From CBDCVY01 sp965223245 (GTDB lineage Bacteria; Nitrospinota; Nitrospinia; Nitrospinales; Nitrospinaceae), in assembly GCA_965223245.1 (NCBI GenBank), contig CBDCVY010000013.1, positions 372,001 to 436,000 on the forward strand: 64,000 nt of DNA, given 5' to 3'. Both the position numbers and the translations under genes were made by a program. The notes under the pieces were generated by a model that did no database searches, had not been told where the DNA came from, and saw only the letters and a program-made list of their open reading frames with translations. Positions 8,782-18,507 of this stretch are shown one piece after another. Within the stretch, counting starts at the first letter, position 1. Every line of letters starts with the position of its first letter.

Positions 8782-9873
8782 TTAAGCGGCAATTTTCATC
8801 ATTTCTAAGCAAATATTTCGTACTTGATTGGTTGCATCTCGTTTCCCGAGTTGAAAACTTTTTTTACTGCGTTCAATATTCTCTTCTGGATTTTTTAATG
8901 CATATAAAATGGAATCAGCTAATTTTTCGCCATTTACTTCCCGATCTAATATCATTTGCGCTGCGCCGGCTTTCACCAATGTTTGAGCATTATGTTCCTG
9001 GTGGTTGTGGGCCGCATATGGAAAAGGAATTAATACAGATGCTTTGCCCATTGCTGTTAACTCCGCCAGGGTAGTTGCTCCAGCTCGACATATGACTAAG
9101 GAGGCTTTTTGATATTGTTTTGCCATGTCAAAAATGAATGCGCTGACCTCTGCTTCAAATCCTTTTTTCTGGTAGCAACTTTTTATTTCTGTTTCGTCAG
9201 TTTCTCCAGTTTGATGGATAAAAGTTAATTGGTTTTTGACAGACTCTAAAAAAGCTAATGCTTCCATCATTGCCTTATTAATCGAGTGAGCCCCCTGACT
9301 TCCTCCTAATAACAGGACTGTGATTTTGCCTTTTGCTGGTGTTTTGGGTTCAAAGGCATTACTGAATTCTTCGCGAATCATATTCCCAGTGAATACAACT
9401 TTTTCTTTTGGGAAAAACTTTTCTCCTTCTCGAAAAGATATCGCCACCTTATTGACAATTTTTCCTAACAATCGGTTAGTGACACCGGGGATAGTATTTT
9501 GTTCATGGATCAAAATTGGAATAAATAGAATTTTTGCAGCTAATGCTACAGGCCCAGATACATAGCCGCCCACCCCAATTACTAGTGCCGGCTTTTCCTT
9601 TATTAGCAATGTCAGAGATTGCGCCAGACTGACTGGGAGTTTGAGCCAACCGGTCCAACGTTTTATACCTTTTTTACCGAGTAATCCGGCAGAATCTATA
9701 GTCTTCAAATTTAAACCTTCTTTAGGCAAGACTTTGGATTCTATTCCTCGCTCGGTTCCAACAAAGGTAATTTGAAATTCAGGATCATATTTCATAAGCG
9801 ATCTTGCTAAAGCAATTCCAGGAAAAAGGTGTCCACCTGTACCACCTCCGGCTATTACTATTTTTTTCCTCAT
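8782..9873 (-). CDS. murG: Undecaprenyl-PP-MurNAc-pentapeptide GlcNAc transferase MurG
   Basis: MurG is the peripheral inner-membrane GT-B glycosyltransferase (family GT28) that converts lipid I to lipid II. The 363-residue protein starts with the glycine-rich loop GGGTGGHLFPGIALA, has the second loop LLLGGSQGAHSIN, the HEQNTIPGVTNRLLG acceptor region and the donor-site signature SLVICRAGATTLAELTAMGK with HNHQEHNA. It lies 9 bp after ftsW and 33 bp before murC. Confidence 0.98.
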   Translation of the reverse strand: MRKKIVIAGGGTGGHLFPGIALARSLMKYDPEFQITFVGTERGIESKVLPKEGLNLKTIDSAGLLGKKGIKRWTGWLKLPVSLAQSLTLLIKEKPALVIGVGGYVSGPVALAAKILFIPILIHEQNTIPGVTNRLLGKIVNKVAISFREGEKFFPKEKVVFTGNMIREEFSNAFEPKTPAKGKITVLLLGGSQGAHSINKAMMEALAFLESVKNQLTFIHQTGETDETEIKSCYQKKGFEAEVSAFIFDMAKQYQKASLVICRAGATTLAELTAMGKASVLIPFPYAAHNHQEHNAQTLVKAGAAQMILDREVNGEKLADSILYALKNPEENIERSKKSFQLGKRDATNQVRNICLEMMKIAA

Positions 9874-9882
9874 TATTTTGAC

Positions 9883-10995
9883 TTAAGACCGAATGGTGTT
9901 TTCGGAAATATTTAATAAGACCCCCATGCTGGCCATAGTGATCAGCAGAGAAGATCCACCTAAACTTATAAAAGGTAATGTCAGTCCTTTTGTTGGTAAT
10001 ATTCCAACAGCTACTCCCATGTTAATTAAAGCTTGAATTCCTACTGTAAAAGTCAACCCAAAGGCCAAATGCGTTCCAAACAAATCCTTGGCGCGAAAAG
10101 CGGTGCTTAAACCTCTCCAAATCAATAAAGCAAAGAGAGTGATGATTACTAAAGATCCGATAAAACCAAGTTCTTCTCCAATAACGGAAAAAATAAAATC
10201 GGTGTGGGCTTCCGGTAAATAAAAAAGCTTTTGTTTGCTATCACCCAATCCCAAACCCCAAATTCCGCCGCGTCCGAAAGCTAAAAATGATTGCACCGCC
10301 TGAAAGCCACTATTCCCAGCATCTGACCAGGGGTCTAAAAATGATAATAATCTGCGAGCTCTGTATTCTGTTCCCCATACCGCGGAAATTAAAAAAGGCA
10401 ATACCGCTAATACGGAAATGAATAAAAATTTCTTCCGGATTCCAGCGATAAAGAACATTGAAAAGGATACCGCTGAAATAATCATTGCAGTCCCAAAGTC
10501 AGGTTGAAATAAAATCAATATAAAGAAAATTCCTAACACAATGAGATTGGGCAAATAACCGTAAGTAAAGTTTTTTAACTTTGATGACCGCTTTACCATT
10601 GAATGGGCAATGAAAAGCACTATAGCGAATTTTGCTAATTCAGATGGTTGGAACGTGAATCCAAAAATATTTAACCATCGCCGAGCACCCCCCACCTCCT
10701 TGCTCCAGCCGGGGACAATAACTAATATTAAAAGGGTCAAGGAAACAATGAGTATAGGATAATTAAATTTTTGCCAGTTATGGTAGTCCGTGTGTCTTGC
10801 CCATAACAAAATTCCAGTTCCTAATAAAACCCAAAGTAAATGCCGTTTTAAAAAATAGTAAGAATCCTGATATTCTTGCATGGCGTAAACCGCGCTAGAG
10901 CTAAAGACCATTACAATTCCGGCAATCACTAATGTTGCAATGGTTAGGCTTAACAAAATGTCGCTGGTTTGTTGTTTGATTTTTGATCGATTCAT
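9883..10995 (-). CDS. ftsW: Lipid II polymerase FtsW (SEDS family)
   Basis: This polytopic SEDS-family glycosyltransferase polymerises septal lipid II together with FtsI. The 370-residue protein has about ten hydrophobic spans. Family motifs are GWSKEVGGARRWLNIFGFTFQPSELAK, FLDPWSDAGNSGFQAVQSFLAFGRGG, GEELGFIG and the C-terminal LPTKGLTLPFISLGGSSLL. Its position between murD and murG, not next to mreCD and pbp2, favours FtsW over RodA. It lies 48 bp after murD, one of the longer gaps in the operon. Confidence 0.96.
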   Translation of the reverse strand: MNRSKIKQQTSDILLSLTIATLVIAGIVMVFSSSAVYAMQEYQDSYYFLKRHLLWVLLGTGILLWARHTDYHNWQKFNYPILIVSLTLLILVIVPGWSKEVGGARRWLNIFGFTFQPSELAKFAIVLFIAHSMVKRSSKLKNFTYGYLPNLIVLGIFFILILFQPDFGTAMIISAVSFSMFFIAGIRKKFLFISVLAVLPFLISAVWGTEYRARRLLSFLDPWSDAGNSGFQAVQSFLAFGRGGIWGLGLGDSKQKLFYLPEAHTDFIFSVIGEELGFIGSLVIITLFALLIWRGLSTAFRAKDLFGTHLAFGLTFTVGIQALINMGVAVGILPTKGLTLPFISLGGSSLLITMASMGVLLNISENTIRS

Positions 10996-11043
10996 ATCGT
11001 TTTTACAATTAGCTTGGCTTTAGAAAAATATTTCCTTTATGTT

Positions 11044-12384
11044 TTAATCCTGAAGTTTTTTGACAATTTCTTTAAATCTAGTTCCTCTTTCCGCAAAATT
11101 TTGGAACATGTCAAAACTAGCGCAACCAGGTGAAAGTAATACGGCATCTCCAGATTGAGCACTTGAATATGCTTTTTCGACGGCAGATTCTAGTGAGCCC
11201 GCTTCTTCACACTGAGTAGAACCTGCTAATTCACTTTTAATTTTTTCCTTGGCTTCTCCAATTAGAAGGAGCAATTTCACTTTTTCTTTGATTAAAGACT
11301 TTAGTGATGAAAAATCTGCTCCTTTGTCTTGCCCACCCATAATTAGAATTACGGGATAACACATACACTTCAATGATTTTTCTACCGCTCCAGTATTAGT
11401 ACCCTTGGAGTCATTGATATATTCCACTCCGTTTATATTTCGGACCCATTCCAATCGATGTTCCAAGCCTGAAAAGGATTGGAGGGCTTTCTCAATATCC
11501 TTAGTTTTTATGCCCATGGCATCGGCTGCGGTGACTGCAGCTAAAACATTTTCCAACTGCCATTGAAGAGATTTTTTGAGATTATCGATTTTACAGATAA
11601 ACTTTGCTCTTCCGTCTCGATGGATCATAATGGATTCATCTTTAATAAATCCTCCTGCATCCACTTTTTGTTGTGCGCTGAAATAAAGTTTTTTAGCCGG
11701 TAGGCCTTCAGAAATTTTTTTTACCCATGCATCATCTTTATTAAGGATCAAATAATCTTGCGTTCCCTGATTTTCTGCAATTTTTCGCTTGGTTTGTGCA
11801 TAATTTTCAATCGTAGAATGCCTGTCTAAATGGTCAGGAGTGATGTTTAAGATTAAGCTAATCTTGGGATGAAAAAGTTTGGCACCCTCTAGTTGGAAGC
11901 TGCTCACCTCAATGACTAGATAATCTTTTGGTGCATCTTCTACTAAAGAAACAAAGGGAACTCCTATGTTTCCACCCACCCTTATATTTTTCCCGGCGGT
12001 TTCCAATATTTCTCCAATTAAAGTAGTTGTAGTTGATTTACCGTTGGTACCAGTAATGGCTATAATCGGGGTCGAAGTCATTTGGCTTGCTAACTCTAGT
12101 TCGCTAATGATCATTTTCTTTTTAAGCCGTGCTTCTTTTAATTCAGGAGATTGAATATCCATTCCTGGACTTAGGATGATCAAATCCGCTTCAGACACAG
12201 GCTTTGAGGATCCAAATAATTTTTTTATTCCAGGTAAAAGTTGCTCAGAAACTCCTCTAAGTGATTCTTCAGGTTTATTGTCTTGTAGAACAACCCGAGC
12301 ACCCTGCTTTTGCAAAAAGTTAGCAGTCGAAATCCCTGTTTTTGCCATACCAATGACTGACACTGTTTTTCCTTTCAAGTCCAT
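11044..12384 (-). CDS. murD: UDP-N-acetylmuramoylalanine--D-glutamate ligase MurD
   Basis: MurD adds D-Glu to UDP-MurNAc-L-Ala. The 446-residue protein shows the N-terminal Rossmann start KTVSVIGMAKTGISTANFL, the ATP loop ITGTNGKSTTTTLIG at about residue 109, the LNITPDHLDRH motif, EHRLEWV, NDSKGTN, and C-terminal LLSPGCASFDMFQNFAERG. The last motif separates MurD from MurC, MurE and MurF. It starts 3 bp after the mraY stop. Confidence 0.98.
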   Translation of the reverse strand: MDLKGKTVSVIGMAKTGISTANFLQKQGARVVLQDNKPEESLRGVSEQLLPGIKKLFGSSKPVSEADLIILSPGMDIQSPELKEARLKKKMIISELELASQMTSTPIIAITGTNGKSTTTTLIGEILETAGKNIRVGGNIGVPFVSLVEDAPKDYLVIEVSSFQLEGAKLFHPKISLILNITPDHLDRHSTIENYAQTKRKIAENQGTQDYLILNKDDAWVKKISEGLPAKKLYFSAQQKVDAGGFIKDESIMIHRDGRAKFICKIDNLKKSLQWQLENVLAAVTAADAMGIKTKDIEKALQSFSGLEHRLEWVRNINGVEYINDSKGTNTGAVEKSLKCMCYPVILIMGGQDKGADFSSLKSLIKEKVKLLLLIGEAKEKIKSELAGSTQCEEAGSLESAVEKAYSSAQSGDAVLLSPGCASFDMFQNFAERGTRFKEIVKKLQD

Positions 12385-12387
12385 GTG

Positions 12388-13473
12388 TTATCGAAGCTTT
12401 AAAGTACTCAAGCTAATCATGGCTAAAACGATTGCAATAATCCAAAATCTAACGATGACTTTTGGCTCTTCCCAGCCCAATTGTTCAAAGTGATGATGTA
12501 AAGGAGCCATTTTGAAAAAGCGCTTGCCTCCGGTGTATTTGAAGTAAGCGACCTGAATAATTACCGACAGTGCTTCTATTACAAATATGCCACCTACCAA
12601 AATCAACAAAAGTTCCTGTTTAGAAATAACCGCCACCGTTCCTAATACTCCACCCAGAGAAAGGGAGCCTACATCTCCCATAAACATTTGTGCGGGATAA
12701 GCGTTGAACCAAAGAAATCCCAAGCTAGCTCCGACAATTGCCGAGGTTAAAACCGCAATTTCTCCTGCATCTCGAATATGTTGAATATTGAGGTAGTCCG
12801 CAAATTTGAAATGGCCCGAAACGTAAGCAATTCCGGTATAAGTCAAGGTAGCAATTATGATTGGACCAATAGCCAAACCATCCAGACCGTCAGTTAAGTT
12901 CACCGCATTGGATGTTCCGACAATAATGAATATGATTAGCAAGACATAACCCCAACCTAAATCCGGATTGACATCTTTAAAAAAGGGAACGTAAAGGTTG
13001 GTTGCATAGTTCGCTCGTTGTGGATCGAAATAAACTAAATAAACACCCACACCTAAACTGATTATTATTTGAAAGAACAGCTTGCCCTTTGCTGAAATGC
13101 CTTTTCCTTTGCGAAGCTTGAGCCAATCGTCATAAAAACCAAGTAAACCAAACCCTATAGCAACATAAACCAATAACCAAATATAAAAATTTGTTAAGTT
13201 GGACCAAAGGATAGTTGCGAATAAAAAAGCGAATATTATGAGGAGCCCCCCCATGGTAGGGGTTCCTGATTTCGCAATATGCTGCTGAGGACCTTCCTCA
13301 CGAATCGTTTCCCGAATTTGCATCCGTTGTAGGACTCTGATGAGGATGGGACCAAAAAGTAAACACAATGCCAAGGCCGTTAGGCCTGCATATGCTGATC
13401 TAAAAGTAATATAGCGGAATACGTTAAAAATTGAGTATTCCGAGCTAAGTGGATAGAACCAATGATAAAACAT
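12388..13473 (-). CDS. mraY: Phospho-MurNAc-pentapeptide-transferase MraY
   Basis: MraY is the integral membrane enzyme that makes lipid I on undecaprenyl phosphate. The 361-residue protein has about ten membrane spans. Diagnostic motifs are the catalytic aspartate region GFYDDWLK, NAVNLTDGLDGLAIGP, the MGDVGSLSLGG box and the MAPLHHHFEQLGW loop, with TPTMGGLLI near the N-terminus. It is 5 bp after murF and 3 bp before murD. Length matches the E. coli enzyme closely. Confidence 0.98.
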   Translation of the reverse strand: MFYHWFYPLSSEYSIFNVFRYITFRSAYAGLTALALCLLFGPILIRVLQRMQIRETIREEGPQQHIAKSGTPTMGGLLIIFAFLFATILWSNLTNFYIWLLVYVAIGFGLLGFYDDWLKLRKGKGISAKGKLFFQIIISLGVGVYLVYFDPQRANYATNLYVPFFKDVNPDLGWGYVLLIIFIIVGTSNAVNLTDGLDGLAIGPIIIATLTYTGIAYVSGHFKFADYLNIQHIRDAGEIAVLTSAIVGASLGFLWFNAYPAQMFMGDVGSLSLGGVLGTVAVISKQELLLILVGGIFVIEALSVIIQVAYFKYTGGKRFFKMAPLHHHFEQLGWEEPKVIVRFWIIAIVLAMISLSTLKLR

Positions 13474-13478
13474 GAGTT

Positions 13479-14873
13479 TTAAAGTTTTTCCATTAAATTA
13501 TTAAATGCAATTTCAATCTGTGCGCCCCGGGAACCTTTGAATAAAATACAGTCGCCGGACTGAATGATATTTTTTAGAAACTCTGAGGCTTCATTGTGTT
13601 TTTTAAAATGGTGTATACAATCTCTAGACATTCCTTTGCTGAAAGCTCCTTCAGAAATTTCCTCTGCCAATCCGCCAATCGTGATCAATTGATCAATTTT
13701 TAATCCTGCAATTAATTCACCAATGTTTTTGTGTTCCTCATATTCTGCATCTCCTAGTTCTAGCATGTCTCCTAATACCAGGATCTTTTTGCCTGTGTGT
13801 TGGAATTGAATTAACATATTCAATGCTTGACGCATGGATTGAGGATTTGCATTGTAAGAATCATTGATAAAGAAAATATTTTTAAATTGGGTAACCTCAC
13901 ACCGCTGGGGAAGCCTTTCAATTTTATTTAAGTTTTCATTCATAGTTTCCAAAGGGACCCCAAGGCAATATCCCGTTGTTATTGCTGCAAGCGCGTTGTA
14001 AACGTTTCCGAAACCTAATAGTGGGACATGTATAGGAATTTCGCGATCAAATATATTGGCCGTAAAGTCATACCCTGAAGTTCCCTTTAATTTGATATTG
14101 TGGGCTTGCACATCCGCAGGTTTTTCGATTCCAAAAGTGACCGTATTAGAACGTAAGCGAACCGCTAAATCTCGAACTAAAGGATCGTCTGCATTGACAA
14201 TGGCGGTTCCGCTTGGGGGAAGGGCATCAAACAGTTCTCCTTTTGCAGCTTGTATTTCCTTTATGTTTTTTAAATGAACCATGTGCGCTTTAGAAATATT
14301 GGTAATGAGTCCAACTTCAGGTTGCGCTATGTTTGCTAATTGACGAATTTCTCCCGCCGCACTCATACCCATTTCGAAAACAGCAACTTGGTGTGATTCT
14401 TCTAGTTCGAATATGTTTAATGGAAGCCCAATATGATTGTTAAGGTTTCCACGCGTCTTAAAAGTTTTTGCTACAGCGGAAACAATTGCAGCAATCATTT
14501 CCTTTGTAGTTGATTTTCCGTTTGAACCTGTAACTCCAATAACCTTTAAGTTCAATTGATTGCGTCGGAACTTTGCCAAATCTTGCATAGCCTTTAAGGT
14601 ATCCGGAACCCAAACTACAAAAGTCCCGCTGGCCTCAAGGTCCAATTCAGCTATGGTGTCTCGTCTAGAGATCACTATCCCTCCCGCTTTTTTTTTGATT
14701 ACTTCTTTTAAAAAGTTGTGACCATCAAATCGATCACCACTTATACAAAAAAACAATTGCTCGGATCGAAGGGTTCTTGAATCAATCGAAACCCCTCGGA
14801 ATTGATCCGAAGACTGTCCAAAAACTTTTTTTCCTTTAACTGCATTCAGCAAAGATCCTAAATCACTATTCAT
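13479..14873 (-). CDS. murF: UDP-MurNAc-tripeptide--D-Ala-D-Ala ligase MurF
   Basis: MurF adds D-Ala-D-Ala to complete the UDP-MurNAc pentapeptide. The 464-residue protein has FRGVSIDSRTLRSEQLFFCI near the N-terminus, ATP loop GVTGSNGKSTTKEMIA at about residue 113, FEMGMSAAGEI, NDSYNANPQSM (the MurF-type asparagine loop), VLGDMLELG and the C-terminal FKGSRG motif. Its start overlaps the murE stop by 8 nt. Confidence 0.98.
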   Translation of the reverse strand: MNSDLGSLLNAVKGKKVFGQSSDQFRGVSIDSRTLRSEQLFFCISGDRFDGHNFLKEVIKKKAGGIVISRRDTIAELDLEASGTFVVWVPDTLKAMQDLAKFRRNQLNLKVIGVTGSNGKSTTKEMIAAIVSAVAKTFKTRGNLNNHIGLPLNIFELEESHQVAVFEMGMSAAGEIRQLANIAQPEVGLITNISKAHMVHLKNIKEIQAAKGELFDALPPSGTAIVNADDPLVRDLAVRLRSNTVTFGIEKPADVQAHNIKLKGTSGYDFTANIFDREIPIHVPLLGFGNVYNALAAITTGYCLGVPLETMNENLNKIERLPQRCEVTQFKNIFFINDSYNANPQSMRQALNMLIQFQHTGKKILVLGDMLELGDAEYEEHKNIGELIAGLKIDQLITIGGLAEEISEGAFSKGMSRDCIHHFKKHNEASEFLKNIIQSGDCILFKGSRGAQIEIAFNNLMEKL

Positions 14874-16425
14874 TAAAGCTAAGCCTCTTATCTAAGGCTC
14901 TCGCTGCCTCTTCGCGATCATCAAAATGAATTTTTTCTTTTCCTATTATTTGATAATCCTCATGTCCTTTTCCTGCAATTAAAACAAAATCTCCCGAATT
15001 AGCCATGTTGATGGCTTCCTCAATCGCCTTTTCTCTCGAAGGTATGATTGAATAGTGGGTTCCATTTTCTGCATTTTTTGGAAGCCCTTCGCAAATGTGT
15101 TCGATGATTTGACTTGGGTCTTCTGTTCGAGGATTATCTGAAGTAATAATTGCATAGTCACTTAACCTTAAAGCAACCTCTCCCATAAGCTTTCGTTTTC
15201 CTGGATCTCGATCTCCTCCGCATCCAAAAACTACAACAAGTTGATTTCGAGTTAAATTTCGAGCAGCCTTTAAGGCATTTGATAAAGCATCGTCTGTGTG
15301 CGCATAATCTACGGCCACAACAAAATCTTGCCCGCTATCAATTTTTTCAAAACGACCGGGTACTTTATTTAAATTGCGGATGCCCTCTGCGATCACATCC
15401 AAAGGAATGTTGTAGTGCAGGGCGACGGCGGAGGCGGAGAGGATATTATTTAAATTGTGCCAACCAAGCAGGGGGGATAATATGGCTTGGCTGCCGGAGG
15501 GCGACTTTAAGATAAACCTAATGCCTTCCTCAGACAGGGCGTAACCCTCCGCCGTCACGTCTGCTTTTTCTTTTAGGCCGGTAGTTAATGTAGACACGTT
15601 GGTTTCAAATACAATTTCTCTGCCTACGGGATCGTCAATATTAATGACTTGTTTTTGGACATTGCAATCTTTGAACAAACTTTTTTTTGCGTTTTTATAG
15701 TGCTCTTGTGTTTGATGATAGTCCAAGTGATCCCGTGTAAGGTTGGTGAATACACCAACTGCAAAATTCAATTCTCGAACACGTTTTAAAGCTAATGAAT
15801 GTGAAGAAACTTCCATGCAACAATGTGAAATATTTTCAGCCACCATTTTTGCTAAAAAGGAATTAATCTCAAGTGACTCGGGTGTGGTCATTGGGGATGA
15901 GATGTTTTTGTTTCCATATCGATATTCAATAGAACCTATTACTCCATATTCTTCACCATGTGCCTTAAATATACTTTCAAGCAAATAAGTAATGGTTGTT
16001 TTCCCATTTGTGCCTGTGATGCCAGTTAATTTTAAATGTTGAGAAGGTTCATTGAAAAACTGGGATGAGACCCAAGCAAGCGCGTGACGGGAATCTTCAA
16101 CTTGAATGCCGGTAAGTTTGTCAGAACCAAATTCAAACTCTTGAAAATTTGGTTTAGAAATTTCAGTAATAAAGGCTGAGGCTCCTTTTTGACCAGCTTC
16201 TTCAATAAATTGGCTCCCATCATGATTGTGACCGGGAATGGCTACAAATAAACTCTCCGGTTCTACTTTTCTCGAATCATATGCAATAGAAGAAATATTT
16301 AAATCAAGACTTCCCTTAGAGTTCAAGAAAGGGAAACCCTGGATCAATTGAGACAATTTCATTTGTTTGCTCGGTTTGATCATAAAATAATGAAACCCTT
16401 GTTTATTTAATAAAACACTTTTCAT
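14866..16425 (-). CDS. murE: UDP-MurNAc-L-Ala-D-Glu--meso-DAP ligase MurE
   Basis: MurE adds the third residue of the stem peptide. The ATP loop is ITGTNGKTTITYLLE. The C-terminal DNPR motif in ITSDNPRTEDP is the signature of meso-diaminopimelate-adding enzymes, so the organism should have DAP-type peptidoglycan. The frame can start at 16425 (519 residues), 16383 or 16362. The 16362 ATG gives MKLSQLIQGF, which aligns with typical MurE starts (498 residues), but none of the three has a convincing Shine-Dalgarno sequence. The first is kept because it is only 9 bp after ftsI, like the other junctions. Confidence 0.97.
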   Translation of the reverse strand: MKSVLLNKQGFHYFMIKPSKQMKLSQLIQGFPFLNSKGSLDLNISSIAYDSRKVEPESLFVAIPGHNHDGSQFIEEAGQKGASAFITEISKPNFQEFEFGSDKLTGIQVEDSRHALAWVSSQFFNEPSQHLKLTGITGTNGKTTITYLLESIFKAHGEEYGVIGSIEYRYGNKNISSPMTTPESLEINSFLAKMVAENISHCCMEVSSHSLALKRVRELNFAVGVFTNLTRDHLDYHQTQEHYKNAKKSLFKDCNVQKQVINIDDPVGREIVFETNVSTLTTGLKEKADVTAEGYALSEEGIRFILKSPSGSQAILSPLLGWHNLNNILSASAVALHYNIPLDVIAEGIRNLNKVPGRFEKIDSGQDFVVAVDYAHTDDALSNALKAARNLTRNQLVVVFGCGGDRDPGKRKLMGEVALRLSDYAIITSDNPRTEDPSQIIEHICEGLPKNAENGTHYSIIPSREKAIEEAINMANSGDFVLIAGKGHEDYQIIGKEKIHFDDREEAARALDKRLSFNE

Positions 16426-16434
16426 AAAACTTGC

Positions 16435-18180
16435 TCATGCCTTGTTTGCAACAATAACGCGGTCATTGCTGGATGGAATGTGAAGATACCGTAGTGTTTT
16501 TCGAGCAATTTCGCGAAAGACAGGAGCAGCCACTTCACCTCCCCAATATGACTTTTGTGGTTCATCAATCATGACAAGAATTGCCAGCTTGGGTTGATTT
16601 GCAGGTACAAATCCAATGAATGAAGCGATATACGCTGTTTTAGAATAACTTTTTGTAATAGGATCAATTTTTTGAGCCGTCCCAGTTTTACCTGCAACTT
16701 TAAATCCTGCTATTGATGCTTTTTTGCCGGTTCCTTCTGTGACCACAGTTTGTAAAACCTCGATCATCTGTTGACTAATCTCTTCAGATAAAACCCGATA
16801 CATCTTTTCAACCGATTTGCTTTTCCATGGTTTACCAGATTTTAAAATTGTTTTTGTGACATGCGGGCGAACCAAGTACCCTCCGTTGGCAATAGCAGAA
16901 ATGGCTGTGATCATTTGTAAGGGTGTGGTAGAAATTTCCTGACCAAAGGAGACAGAGGCTAAGGAAAGCTTAGACCATTTTTTTAATGGTCTAAGAGTTC
17001 CAGTTGCTTCACCCGGTAAATCAACGCCTAACTTTTTCCCAAATCCAAATTTTGTTAAATAAGAATAAAAATTTTGTTCTCCTAATTCCTGGGCGATTTT
17101 AATTGCACCAATATTGCTGGACTTTGCGATAATGTTCTTTAATGTGAGCCAACCAAATTTATGGTTCGCCGCTTCTCCAATCACGGTTTTTCCTAAACGA
17201 TAAAAGCCGTTCTCGCAAAAGAAGATATCGTTAGATTTTGCTAAGCCCTCTTGCATTGCTGCGGAAGCTAAAATAGGTTTGAATATAGAACCAGGTTCAA
17301 AAGCCCCGGAAACAATATCATTTCTCCAATTGTCACTGGGATAGGCGGAATAGTGATTTGGGTTAAACTCAGGCAAGGTAGCCATTGCCAACAATTCTCC
17401 ATTATTTGGATTCATGACAACCGCCAGCCCTTTCTTGGCTCCATATTGCTTCACTTGGTTTTTTAATTCCTGTTCTGCAATAAACTGAATAACCTCATCG
17501 ATAGTTAAAGCAATATCTTTGTTTTGAGAGTAAAGGGGGTCTCCCCATCCCCGTTTGGGGAGATAGCGACCTCTAGCGTCCTTTTCCACCAATTGACGGA
17601 TGATCGTTCCTTTTAATAGAGCATGTTGGTAATGCTCCACTCCAGCAAGTCCCTGATTGTCGAGTCCGACAAAACCCAGGGTGCTGGCCGCTAATTGGCG
17701 TTTAGGATAAAAGCGCTTGCTTTCTTTAAAAAAGCCAACCCCTTCCAGTCCCAACTGCTTCAGTTTTTCTGTACGATTTAGGTCGCACTTCCGTTGTATC
17801 CATACAAACTGTTTATTTAATTTGATTTTTTTGGCAATGAACTTTGGTTTTAACTTTAAAGTTGAAGATAGAACCTGGATGGTATTTTTCCGATCCAAAA
17901 TATCACCTGGATTTATAAAAACGGATTCTACGTCAATATTTATGGCAAGAGGATTTCCATTTCGATCAAATATATTCCCTCGTCCTGTGGCGATTTCAAC
18001 AGTTTTTTTGTACTGTTTTTCTGATTGAGCTAAGTACTCTTCATGTTTGTAAATTTGTAGATAAACCAACCGGCCAATTAAAATGCTTCCATAACCCAAA
18101 AATAACAAAGAGACCAAAACCATCCGCACTTGCAGGTTGCTTTTAGAAGATGAAATGGCTTTTTTATTTTTTTTTCTCAT
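16435..18180 (-). CDS. ftsI: Septal transpeptidase FtsI (class B PBP3)
   Basis: FtsI is the class B penicillin-binding protein that cross-links septal peptidoglycan with FtsW. The 581-residue protein has one N-terminal membrane anchor (VRMVLVSLLFLGYGSILIG), the pedestal domain with RGNIFDRNGNPLA, and all three transpeptidase motifs: S298-I-F-K301, S354-S-N356 and K498-T-G500. The ending after the catalytic domain is short, with no PASTA domains. Its neighbours ftsL and murE support FtsI over the spore enzyme SpoVD. Confidence 0.98.
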   Translation of the reverse strand: MRKKNKKAISSSKSNLQVRMVLVSLLFLGYGSILIGRLVYLQIYKHEEYLAQSEKQYKKTVEIATGRGNIFDRNGNPLAINIDVESVFINPGDILDRKNTIQVLSSTLKLKPKFIAKKIKLNKQFVWIQRKCDLNRTEKLKQLGLEGVGFFKESKRFYPKRQLAASTLGFVGLDNQGLAGVEHYQHALLKGTIIRQLVEKDARGRYLPKRGWGDPLYSQNKDIALTIDEVIQFIAEQELKNQVKQYGAKKGLAVVMNPNNGELLAMATLPEFNPNHYSAYPSDNWRNDIVSGAFEPGSIFKPILASAAMQEGLAKSNDIFFCENGFYRLGKTVIGEAANHKFGWLTLKNIIAKSSNIGAIKIAQELGEQNFYSYLTKFGFGKKLGVDLPGEATGTLRPLKKWSKLSLASVSFGQEISTTPLQMITAISAIANGGYLVRPHVTKTILKSGKPWKSKSVEKMYRVLSEEISQQMIEVLQTVVTEGTGKKASIAGFKVAGKTGTAQKIDPITKSYSKTAYIASFIGFVPANQPKLAILVMIDEPQKSYWGGEVAAPVFREIARKTLRYLHIPSSNDRVIVANKA

Positions 18181-18189
18181 AACGAAGTC

Positions 18190-18507
18190 TTACTTAATAA
18201 AGATAGTTACAGTTTGACCAGGCAAAGGTTCTTGCATTTTTAATCTTTTTTTTGCGATGTACTGAACTCTATCTAAAGTCTGCAAGCTATCCCGTTCTAA
18301 CTTAAGTAGATTATTTTCATGAAGCAATTCTTGGTTTAAATGCTTTTGAGCTTCGAATTCATAAGCCAGGTTGGTAAACTCGACATTGGGCCATAAATAA
18401 GCCAACGCACTCATTAAGAAAAGACCTGAGGCAATGACCACCAACCGAAACTCACGTTTCGTTACATGAAAAAAACTTTGAATGGAATATAAGAGACGAT
18501 TATTCAT
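18190..18507 (-). CDS. ftsL: Cell division protein FtsL
   Basis: This 105-residue bitopic protein has a single membrane span (LVVIASGLFLMSALAYLW, about residues 22-39) followed by a short periplasmic coiled coil (EAQKHLNQELLHENNLLKLE) and a conserved tail RVQYIAKKRLKMQEPLPGQT. FtsL forms the FtsQLB complex that activates FtsWI. FtsL sequences are poorly conserved, so the call rests on size, topology, tail motif and the slot between rsmH and ftsI. It overlaps rsmH by 8 nt. Confidence 0.92.
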   Translation of the reverse strand: MNNRLLYSIQSFFHVTKREFRLVVIASGLFLMSALAYLWPNVEFTNLAYEFEAQKHLNQELLHENNLLKLERDSLQTLDRVQYIAKKRLKMQEPLPGQTVTIFIK